From Coriobacteriia bacterium (lineage in GTDB: Bacteria > Actinomycetota > Coriobacteriia > Coriobacteriales > QAMH01), in assembly GCA_003149935.1 (NCBI GenBank), contig QAMH01000008.1:124001-188000 (forward strand): a DNA stretch of 64,000 bases. The letters are read 5' to 3'. Below, piece by piece: positions 22,201 to 34,200 of this stretch. Every line of letters begins with the position of its first letter. The stretch's first letter is position 1. The position numbers and the translations under genes are program-made. The notes under the pieces were generated by a model. The model saw only the letters and a program-made list of their open reading frames with translations. It ran no database searches and had not been told where the DNA came from.

Positions 22201-25200
22201 CGCATAGTGGAGCTCGGCACGCTCGGGGGTGAACCAAGCGTAGAGCGTCACGCGCGTGATGGTGTCATCGGCACCAAGAAGCTTGGCGATAGCCGCAAAG
22301 GCAAGGCCTCGACCAAGCTGATCCTCGCGCCAGTTTTCCTCGTCGATGGTGGCATCCGTGTGCCAGCCGAGGAAGACGTAGCCGACGCGGGTAGCCGGTG
22401 CCGGGACGACGTCAGTGGAATCCCAGGTCACGTCTGTGCGCGTGCGGATGTAGGTGCCGTCGCCGGTCTCGTAGGCAACGGTGTAGAGACGCGCGGTCCA
22501 GCGCGCGTGGAGCGTCATGTTGACATCCGGAGCCGTGATGGTGGCTCCCGGAGCGTAGAGCACCGTACCGCCCGGAGTGAGCGCCCAGCCATCGAAGCGC
22601 CAGCCATCGCGCGTGACGTCTGCCAGGCCCGGCAGGGTGATGTGCTCGACATCTTCCAGCGGCGAGGTGTTCTTGGTGACCGTGTAGCTGGTGACCGGCG
22701 TCTCGCTCGTCCACAGGCCACCCTCGAGCTGGAGGTCAACCGTGGCGCTGCGCTTCCAGTGCGCGGTGAACGAGAACGGACCGGTGATGGTCACGGGGCG
22801 TCCGCTCTCGTAGCTCACGACCATGTCGGCGACGATCCTGTACCTGTTGCCATCGGGGCCAATCCAGTAAGCGAACTCCCAGGTGACGCCATCGGCAGCC
22901 GTCTCGCCTAGAGGACTGCCATCGGCAGCGAAGAGCGACGGAATCTTGTTGCCGCCGACAGCGGCGGTGAAGCCGAAGTGCGGCGCCTGATCGCCGTGGT
23001 TGAGGCCCTCGTAGAGGGTACCCTCGGCGCCGTAATCCCAGGAGCCGTGCTCGCCCGGCAGGTAGGAGACGGCGATGATGCTTGCCCACTGAGCCGTGAA
23101 GACCGTGGTACCGCGGATGGGGATCTGCGCGGGATCGGGAGTCTCGCCGGTGATGAAGGTGGTGTCATCGAAGGTCATGGTGTAGGTCCACACGCGCAGC
23201 TGCCAGCCACCGGCCGTGTTGGGCCTGGTGTGCACGAGCTTCATATCGACGGTGCCGCCCGTGGCAACCTGGCGCGGCGTGTAGGTGACGGTGCCGCGGT
23301 TGGGCTCGGAGGAGACGAAGCTCACCGCATAGACGCGCGGCGCCCAAGTGGCGTAGAGCACGAAGTCGCTGCCAGCTTGCGTGGAGAGGTTCACGATGGT
23401 GGCCATGTCGGCGTACTTGTTGCCCGAAGCATCACGCCAGCCGTCAAAGACGTAGCCATTGAGGGCGTAGGCGTTCTTGGGCAGCGCGCGCGGCACATCA
23501 TAGGTGAACACGGAGGCGGGCATCGTGCCCATGGCGTCGGAAGCGCCGGGGGCAAAGCTCACCGTGTAGGTGATGGGCGACCAGTGCGCGTAGAGCGTGG
23601 TATCACCCGTGGGCATCGTGAATGTCGCCGACGGATTCCAACGCACCGTGCCTCCTGCGGTCTCGGCCCAGCCATCGAGCACGTAGCCCGGACGGACAAA
23701 GGCGTTGGCGGCGGCGAGGTGCTGAGTGGTACCGGCGTAGAGGCTGTAGATGATGGTGTTGCCGTCATAGTCGTAGGTGCCGTCGGCAACAGCGGCATTG
23801 GCCGTGCCGCCATTGGCCGAAAGCGTGAGCTTGAAGGCGTGGACGGTCCAGTAGGCGTAGAGGATGACCGTGCCACCCTCGGCACCGGCGAGGTTCTTGA
23901 CCGTGGCACCGTCGGCGATGAGCTGACCGGAGCCATCGGCGCCGGTGGTCCAACCGGCAAAGTCATAGCCAACGCGCGTGATGCCGCCCTGCTCTGCGGT
24001 GGGCAGCGTGCGGGAGGTGTCATAGGTGAAGATCATGTCATCAAGCGAACCCGTGCCACCATTGACGTCGAAGACGACGGTAAAGTCCTGCGCGGTGAAC
24101 ACCGCGTAGTACTTGGTGGGAGTCTCCCAGATGGCGTAGATGCCCTTGGTGGGATCGTAGATGCCCTTGGTGGGAACGAAGGTGGCGTCCCAGCTTACCG
24201 TGTTGCCCCACTCGTCAATCCAGCGCACGAAGGTGTAGCCGGTGAGCACGTAGGCCGACGACCCGACGGGGGTGCCGCTCACGGCCGGCAGGTGCTCCTC
24301 GCGCACGCTCACGTAACCGCCCTTTGTCGGCGTACGCTCGCCCGTCGTGGCATCGACGGTGACAGCCGTGTAGGTGATCGAACCGGGTACTTCCTCCCAG
24401 CGAGCGTAGATGGTGCCAACGCTGCCGGCAGCCGAAGAGCTCACGAGCGAGGCGAAGATGGTGTTCTCGTCAATTTCGGTATCGGCCTCGGAGGTGCCGT
24501 TGTACCAACCGCGGAAGCGGTAGCCCGGCTTGGTCGGGTCGGCGATGCCGTCAAGCAGGTTGGTGTCGGTGAAGTGCACGCCGGTGAGCGCCGCGATGGC
24601 CGAACCACCCTGGGTATCGAAGGCCAGCGTGTAGGTGTTGGCCTCCCAGATCGCGTACAACGTGGTGTTCTCGATGAACATCTGGATGACCTGGCCCGGC
24701 GCGTAGATGGCGGCACCGTCCTTGGTCATGCCCCAACCGGTGAAGACATAACCATCGCGCACGACCGCATCGGCCTCGGGAAGCTTGGCATCGGCACCGG
24801 TGAGGTAACGCGTGGCGCTCATGGAGGTGGCACCCGCCGCCGTGACGGTACCGCCGTTGGCGTCGAAGGAGAGCACCTGGCCCGAGAGCCTGAAGATGGC
24901 CGTGAGGCTCATGGTACAGGTCACGGTGGTGGGCAGCTCGTCCTTGCCGTCGACGGTGGTATAGGTGACGCCACCGATGGTCCACTCCCAGCCGACGAAC
25001 TTCCAGCCGGGGCTCGTCTTGGGAAGACCGAAGTTACGGGCATTGGAGTTGATGTCATCGAGAAGGTCGGCATCGACTTCGGCGCCATTGGCAAACAGCG
25101 GGAAGGGCGAATCCTTGGCCACGCCAATCCAGTAGGTCTTACCGGAGATATCGGGGAAGACACCGTGATCGCCCTGGTAGTAGCGGATGTTGAAGACCTG

Positions 25201-28200
25201 GTCATTCTTCCACTGGGCCGTGAAGGTGGTGATACCCAGGATGGTGACCTCGGTGGGGCTCTTGGCGATACCTGTGATGGTGCCACCATCGGGCAGCTGA
25301 ATCACGTAGGTCCAGTGCGAGAACTCATAGGGAGCGGTGGGCGTGACAGCGGGAACCTGCGCGCCAGTCAGATGCTGCCCGTAGTAGACCTGGACGGGAG
25401 CGCCGGAGGAGACGTTACCGTGAGAGGCATCCGAGGTGTTGAAGTTCACGTTGTAGAGGCGGGCCGACCACACCGCGAACAACGTGAAGGTACGGCCGTC
25501 ATCGACGAGGTTGAAGACCGTCGCCTCATCGTCGTATTCCGCCGCCGCGGCATTGGGCGTGGTGGCCCAGCCCTTGAAGTCGTAGCCGGGGCGCGCGAGG
25601 ACGTTGGCGGGGAGCTTGCCCGAGACGCCATAGGTGAGCTGCAGGTCGTCCATCGATCCGGTGGCGTCATCGGCGCCGGGGCGGAAGCTCACCAGGTACT
25701 TGAGCGGCTCCCACTGCGCAAACAGGGTGACCGTCGCGTCCTGAATGGGATCGACACCATCGACGAGCTTGTTGATAGCAGCGCCCAGCAGGAGCTCGGC
25801 ATCCAGGAACGTGTCACCCGATCCATCAGCCGCGGTGTTCCATCCCACGAACTTGTAACCGGGACGCGTCATGGCGGGCGTACCCGTCTGTGAGTTGCCG
25901 GCGACGGTGGGCAGACGCAGCTGCGTGCCATAGGTCGCCGTTATGGAGCCGGGCGCGTCCTTGCCCGTATCAGCGTTGACGTCAAAGGCGATGTTGAAGG
26001 TATTGGGCCTGAAGGTCGCGATGAAGGAGAGCGTGGCGGGCCAACAGGCCACACCGTCGGCGCGCATCGGGGTGAAGCGGGCGTCGGTGGAAACGACCTT
26101 GCCCGTCGAGGCATCGATCCACTCGACGAACTGGTAACCGCGCAGGGCTGCGGCTGCGGCAGTGGCGGCACCGCTCACGCGCATAATCGAGAGCGTCCAG
26201 CCAAGCTGCGTGCGCGTCCAGCTGGCAACCACCTTGCCCTGGCTGTCGACGAGCTCGATGAGGTTATCGGTCGCGACGTCGCCACGCCAGGACACGTCGG
26301 TCATGCCATCGGGAATGGTGTCGGTAACGGGCTCGACGCCACCGGCCACGGGTGCGGCGGTGAAGACGATGGTCGTCTGGAGCTCGGCCCACTGGGCGTA
26401 GAGCGTGATGATGCTTCCGTTGCTGCCCTCGAAGTCGTTGACGCGTGCACCGGGTCCGTACTGGGTGCCGGTGCCATCGGCCTTGGTGTTCCAACCAGTG
26501 AAGCGGTAGCCATCGCGGAAGATGCCGTCGAGGGTGCCGCCGACGGCGAGCTGCAGGTAGACGCCATAGGTGGCGCGATCATCGGCAAGGGCGCCAAAGC
26601 CGCCGTTCTCGTAGTACTTGACCGTGTAAGTGTTGGGAGCGAAGTGCGCGGTGAAGGTGGCCGGATGGAAGGTGCCGTTGTCGTTGATGACGCCGAAGAT
26701 GGTGTCGGCATCGAGAACATCGCGGCGAGCCAGGGAACTATCGATGGAGTTGGTCCAGCGGTCAAAGTGGTAGCCGGGAGCAGGCGTGGCGATGGCACCC
26801 TTGATGTCGAGGCGACCGGTCGCGTCGATGTCAAGGTCGACGATTTCGGATGCGGTCTTGCCATCATCGGAGGTGGTGGTCGAGGAAACGGTGCCGTTAC
26901 CGTCGGCCTCGTAGGTAATCTCGATCTTACCGGGCTTCCACATCGCGTAGAGCGTGGGAACCTTCGTATTGTCATCGATGTCACGGGCAATGGTGTGGAA
27001 CGGCGTCTCGGACGTGGCCTCGGCACGGTCGCCTGCATCGTTGAAGACGTAGTACCAGCCGAGGAACTCATAGCCGTCGCGGACGGGAGTGATGGCCGGA
27101 AGCAGATCCGTGTCGGTCCACAGGATATCGGTCCTGTCCTCGACAGCAGGCGATCCACCACCGAGGTTGTAGTTCAGGACGAAGCCGCCATGGGGTTCCC
27201 AGATGGCGTAGAGCGTCTGGAAGGCACGGTAGGTGACCTTGCCGTAATCGTCCACGACCTCCCTGACGTCGACATCAATGCCCATGTCGGGGACGTCATC
27301 CCAGCGCAGACGATAGATGTCACCGGCATTGTAGCGGGTGCCCGGCAAATCAAGGCTGGGTTGCGTGTACCAGCCCGCGATATCGTAGCCGAGCATGTAG
27401 TAGTGGTCGGTATCGCTCAGGCCCTCGTTGTAATCGGGAATAACGACGTCGTCGCCTGCGTCGCCGTTGATGTCGGCAGCGCCGCCATGGGCGTCATTGG
27501 CCACGAACTGAAGGGTGCTGTAACGGATGGGTGCCCACTGGGCGTAGAGGTCGGTGTACTCATGGCCAAAGACCGGATGGGTCGCGGTGGGCATAATCTT
27601 CTCGCCCGCCTTGAACTCATGGCCGGGGTTGTTCTTGGTGGGAGATGCCAGCGTGTTCCACCAGATGAGGCGGTAGTTCTCGAGCTGGAATCCGTCGGTG
27701 GTGGACCCATCGCCGCTCTGGTCGGACGGATTTGGAATCGCCCACTCGAAGTCATAGGGCACGAAGGCGTCAGCCATGTTGCCCGTGATGTTCAAGCCGC
27801 TGGGCAGCGACTCCTTGTTGTTGTGGAAGCGGACGATGGTGCCCGGGTACCAGTGCCAACGGATGACGCCCCAGGTGTTGGAGTTGCCTTCGAAGGACGT
27901 GCTGTTCTTGCCGTACAGCGTGACGATACCAGGATCGTTGTCATTGCCGAGGGTCACGTAGTAATCGCCGATCTTGAAATCGCGGAAGGCATGGTGGCCG
28001 TCAAGCTCCTCGATGCGCCAGCGGGCGGCCACGTTATCCACGTCGGTGGCATTCATGCGCCTTTTGACGATGTCCTCGATGCCCGTGTTGGTGATGATGT
28101 TGCCCATGCCAAGGGTGAGCTCCACGAGGCTATTTGCCTCGCCAAACATATTGGTGCGATTTGCTGACTCGCTCATCTGCCAGGGAGATGCGGTCTGAAC

Positions 28201-31200
28201 GTTTGCGACCGATCCGCCGGAGATGTTCACGGAAACGACCGGCGACTTGTAGAAGAGCTTCTCGAAGCTTGTCGTGTTGGCGTCAACAAGCAGGTTGCTC
28301 AGGTCAACGTCCACGAGGCCAGTGTAGTACCCATCGGAGTTCTCGAACCAGGAGGCAAGCGACGTCGGATGCAGGCGCGATCCGGTCTGCATGCTCGTGG
28401 CCACATGGACGATGGAACCAGCACCGAGCACTTCCTTCCAGGGCATGTAGGGACCGGTTTCGGTCACGTCGATGCTCTTGGTGGTGGAGGTCTCGACGTT
28501 ATCGACGCCAAGCAGCAGCGTGCCAGCCGGATAGGTGGTGCCCTTGTATTCGGTCTCGCCGACGAAGTAGCGCCACCAGGCGGCGTCGTTGCTGGGGAAG
28601 CGGCCGCCGACGTGCTCGGTCTGCCAGATGTAGGTCTGCTTGCCGATGTTGTTGGTCGAGTCATTACCGACGCCGCCGAAGCCTTCCGGATAGCGGTTTA
28701 CGAGGTTGGAGGTGGTGCCCCACCAGTCGGGATCATCGGCGGTGACGTTAATCCAGGCACCGAGAACACCCTGGTGGGCCTTGAGGCCGGAGTTGGTGAG
28801 GTAGTTATATTGGTTGAGGGTGAGCTTCTCGAGCGTCGTGTTGCCCACGAACATGCCAGCAGTACTCGTGCAATCCCTGAAGTCCAGACCAGTCGCATCG
28901 AATTCCTTGAGGCTCGAGAAGCCGCCGGTAATGTGCTCGAAGCTCCAGTCAAAGGCCCAGGCATTCTCATAGTTTGCAGTCTCGCTATCCGTCATCCAAG
29001 TGAAGAGCTGCGTTGCGCCTCGCCACCAGCGCGGTGCGGCGGTCCAGCTATTGCTTGGTCTGTCGAGGGCGAGGCCCGTATCCGAAGTCGGGATGATGAC
29101 GGAACGGTTCCAGCCGGACGTCGAGAAGTTGCGGATGTAGAACGTGTTTCCGTAGTAATCGAGGTAGGCGCCAGTACCGACATTGCGCAGACGATAATAC
29201 TTGCCCAGGCTGTTCTGCCCAGCGAGTTCGATATCCCAGAAGACGTAAGGGGAATTGCCGTTCGTCGTAAGGCCCGCGCCCCAGTTGGGAATATACGTAC
29301 CCGAAGAGTGATTCTGGGCTTTGATGCGATAGCGGCCACCATCGACAAGATCGTATGCATAGGCATCACCCGAGCCAAACCATCCCACCATCGAGGTCGG
29401 AGCAAGTTGGCCACAGGTGATGACTGTCTCGATCTTGGTTGTATCGATGATGCCCTTCCACGGATGGTTATAGGCATCACAGGTCACGGTTTGCTTGCCA
29501 TTGACGCTACCCAGGTAGAGCGTGTTCGCCTCGGAATCGTAGGCCCACCAGGCATCGGCATTGCCGACGAAGTGACCGCCCTTGCCCGGCGTCCATATGA
29601 ACTCGACGCGCGTGCCGTAGGTGCTGCCATGACCGGCGGTGTCAAAGCGCGTCGCGAGGCCAGCACTCGTCTCGAACCAGGTGTGGTCAAAGAGCGTGTT
29701 GCCCTCGGAGGCATCGGTGCGCCACATGCCGGAATCCGGGTCACGGCCGGTGATGCTGTCAAATCCCGTACCCTGCAGCGCGGAGTTGGCACCCACGACG
29801 ATCTTCTTGAGGGAGGTGCAACCCTTGAACATGTTCGCATATCCGGTGAGGATGGGAATGTCGTTGCCCTCGTTGTCCGTTCCGGAAGAGCCAAAGGTCG
29901 TCTCGCGCATATCCCAGCCGGCGATGTCCACTTCCTCGAGCTTGGAGTCGCCTTCGAAGAGGCTCTCGAAGCTCAGGGTGTTCTTGGTATCCATGCCGGT
30001 ACCGTCAAAGGTGACGAGGCTCGTGTAGCCGGCAAACCAGCTCGCGAGGTTGACGGGGTTGATCTTGGTGCCGGTGGCATCGTCGATGACGGTGACAACA
30101 TGCAGCACCGAGCTGCGCGCGACGGAAGGCAGCCACGGCAGCCAGGGCTCCTGGCCAGGCGTGATGGTAACCCTATTGCTGACAGTGCCGTTGTTATCAA
30201 GATCGGCGACACCCATGATGAGCGTGCCAGGCTGGTAGGTCACGCCGTTGTAGACGGTCTCCTCGGCAAAGTAGCGCCACCAGAAGTCAGGGTTCTGGTC
30301 CGCGCTGTTATGGAGTTCCCAGGTGTAGGTGATGACGCCGGCAGGCTTGCTGCCGTTCTTCATGTACTTGGCCAGCAGGTCGGCGTTGGTGCCGCGGAAG
30401 TTCGCATCGGCGGAGCTCAGCCACTGACCGGCAAAGTCCACGTGAGATGCGATGGTCTCGAATCCCGTACCCTCAAGAATGGTGGTGGGACTCAGGATGA
30501 GTTCGTTGAGAGCGATGTCGCCACGCTCGTGGTCGGTAACCGACGGAAGCGGGTTGACATCGAGGAGGTTCTGGATGTTGAGACCCGGTTTGGTGAGATC
30601 CCATTTGGAGAGGTCGAGCGACTGGAGTTTGTAGTCGCCCTGGAACATCCCGGAAATGTCGGTAGCACCCGAGATGTCAAATTGTTCGGCCTCGATGTTA
30701 GTCAGAGCAACGTAGTTCTGGAACCACTTCGAGGGGTTCATGACCCTGATAACGATGTCGTCGCCATCGACGAACACCTTCTCGATCATGGAGGTGATGT
30801 CTTTGCCCTTGGGCATATCTGGCGGTGCGAGGCTGCCCCACGGAAGCTGGTTGAAAAGCTCCTGGACCTCGTTGGACTCGTTAGGCTTCTCGAGGCCCAG
30901 TGTCAGGGTGTGCTCGGACATATCGTAGCGCCACCAGACGTTGTTGTTGCTGTCAAAACGGCCCTGGATGATGGCGTAGAAGTAGTAGTCATCATTGGCG
31001 TGCATGTTTCCGCCGGCCGGATAGTGCGCGGCAAGAATGGCGGAGCCGTCATACCAGGTCCTGTCCTCGTTGAACCAGGTGCCCTTCTCCTGGCCGTGAT
31101 CGACCAAATTGGCAAGCCCAGTGCCCTCGAGAACCGTGGTGGGACCTGTCTTGATGTGGTAGAGCGAGCGGCATCCGGCAAGCATGTCAGTCACGTTCTT

Positions 31201-34200
31201 GCCAACCATCTGCCACGTGGACAGGTCAAGATCCCTGAGAGAGGTGCAGTTGCGGAACATCTCGGCAAAGGTGGTGACGGAGCTCGTATCCCACTTCCCT
31301 ATCGGCATCTGGTCAACGATACTCGAGGCACCCTTGAACATGGCCGAAAGGTCGGTGACCTTGGAGACGTCCCAGTCAGCTAGCGGCGTGAGGTCGGTAA
31401 TGGAGGCACAGCCCTCGAACATGGAGGCCATGGTCGTTGCCTGGGAAACGTTCCAGACGGCAAGACGATTCAGGCTCTCCTGGTTGAGAGCGGCGTTGCC
31501 CGAGAACATGCCCGAGAAGTCCGTAACTTTGTCGGTATGCCAGCTATCGGTACCCACGAGGTTTGCCAACAGTACGTCGCCCTTGAACATATCCTTGAGC
31601 GATGTGGCGTTGTTGACGTCCATGTTGGTGGCATCGAAGTCGGTGAGTTTGACGTAGTCGGCAAACCACGCCTCGGGGAAGGTGACGTTGAGACCGCCCA
31701 GGCTGGATGCCGTCACCGTGTTGACGGTGGTCAGCTCGGACTTGACCGTGGGGCGCGCCGCAAGCCAAGGAAGGTCGGCCGCGACGAAGTTCACCGAGTT
31801 GGAGCGGTCGGTACCCAAGGTAAGCGTCTCGAAGCTGCCGTTATCGTCCTCGTCGGTGAGCTTCCACCAGCTCACGTCGTTAGGCTCGAAGCGGCCGCCA
31901 AGAACATCGCCATTCCAGATGTACGTGAGCGTATCGTCAAAAACCTCGTCAGATGCCGAGCGTGGCCAGAGCGGATAGCGCATGCTCAGGCGCTCGGAGC
32001 AATCGAACCAGGTTCCATCGGCAAGCTCCCACATGCCCTGGGTGCGTGCGCGACTCGCGAGCGTGTCGTCAAGACCGCTTCCGACGAGCGCGACATCGCC
32101 GGCCACGGTAAGCGAGGCGATGGAGCTGCAGCCAGAGAGCATGTTCTTGAGCGCATCGGTCGACTGGGCCGAAATCATGTGCCATCCGGAGATGTCGAGA
32201 GCGCCGAGACTCGAGCAGTTCTCGAACATGGAGGCGAAGTTGGTTACCTGGACGACACTCCACTTTTGCATGCCGCTGATATTGACGAGGCTGGTGCAGT
32301 CCTTGAACATCTTGCTCAAGTCGGTAGCCGAGCCAACGTCCATGCCACTGGCCTCGATATCATGCAGCGCGGTGTAGCCCTCGAACCAGGAGCTGGGATT
32401 CTGCACGACCAACGGGCGGTTGACGTCAAAGGTCCAGGTCTTGAGCGAGGTTATGGTGGTCTTTGCACGGGCGGCGGAAATCGCGGGATCGGAATTGTAG
32501 ACCAGCAGCCAGGGAAGCTCCGCGGCAAGCGTCTCGACGTTGGGGTTCCTGAGGGACTCGTCGGACTCGTTGATGCCGATGGTCAGGGTCTCGAAGCTAC
32601 CGTTGCCGTCCTCGTCGGTAAGTCTCCACCACTTGGAGCCGTCGGGCGTGAAACGACCACCACGGACGCTGGAGTTCCAGCGATAGGTGATCTTGTCGGT
32701 AAACGAGCTACGGCGCGGATAGCGTCCCGCCAGGCGATCCGAGCAGTCGTACCAGGAGCCATCGGGAATCTCCCAGACACCGTCCCAGCGAGCACGGCCG
32801 GCAAGGGTATCGCCCAATCCGCTGCCCATGAGGACCGAGTTGCCGGAAGCGATGATGGTGTTGATGGCCGTGCATCCGGCAATCATGTCCTTCATGCCCA
32901 GATATTCGCCATCGGAAACGGTGGCGAGCTGCATGTTCCAACCGGAGACATCGAGCGTGGTGAGAGCCGTGCAGCCCTTGAACATCGAAGTGAAGTCGGT
33001 GACGTGGCCCGTGTTCCAGCTCGTGAGGGCGCTATTGTCCTGGAGGGCAATGCAGTTTTGGAACATGCCGGTCATGAATCGCGCGTTCGAGGTATTCCAG
33101 GTACCAATGCGAGCCAGGTTGGAGAGGCTCTTGCAATCCTTGAACATGTAGGCGAAGTTCTCGACCTTTGCGGTGTTCCAGGCGGCAGTACCCTGCACCG
33201 TGGAGAGCCTAATGTCACCCTCGAAGAAGCCCTCGAGGCTCTTAGTATTGGAGGGGTCGAGACCCGTGCCGTCAAAAGAGGTAACAAGCCAGTAGGCTGG
33301 ATTCTTGCAAACCATGAAATCATTGATGGTGAGCGTCGTGCTACCACCATCGCTTACCGTATCGATGTAGAGCACGAGATATACCGTACGGGCAGACGGG
33401 ACGGTAAACTCAACGATCTTCTCCACAGGGGTGCTCGTCGCGCTGAGCCACGTGTAGGCGTTTGGAGAGACAAGATTTGCCGTATGGATAGCATGCGCGT
33501 GTGCAAGATCCAGATTGTTCGTAACTTCGAAGAAGGTGCCATATGAGGGCATCGTGTAGTTGAAATAGGTGTAGTAGGTGCCTGCATCTAAGCTCACCGG
33601 CACATACATGAAAGACCATCCGCTGATGCCATGGATAGTAATGGCGTTGCCGTTCACGCTAAAGCTGCTTGCAGAACCGCTCCAGCTTCCGAAACCGGGG
33701 ACGGCAGCATTGCTGTGGTCGATTTTGGAACTAGCAAACCAATAGGAAGCATCCTCGGGGAGCTGCAGCTGACCATGGGACGTGATGTTCGTGACAAAAC
33801 CAACGGTCTCGATATCGAGCCAAGGCAACTCATCGTAATGCTCGGTCACGGCGACCGCGCCGATGCCATCGGTACCCAGGTCGAGCGTACGCGTGGCTTT
33901 GATGTACTTCCACCAGGCTTGCTCGTTGCTCGGGAAACGACCGCCCAGGAAGCTGCCGTCCCAGGTATAGATGCGGTCGGCACCGCGCGTGTTGCCGCCA
34001 AACGGATACAGAGTGGTCAGGTGCGTGGAGCGGTCGAACCACAGGCCGTCGGCGCGTACCCAGGTGCCATCGTACTTGGTACGACCTGCAAGCGTGTCGT
34101 CGAGGCCGGCACCTTCGAGCACGCTCGTGTTGCTGAGCATGAGCTGGTTGATAGCGGTGCAGCCGGAGAGCAGGCCGGCAACCGTGGTGGCCTTGGTCAT

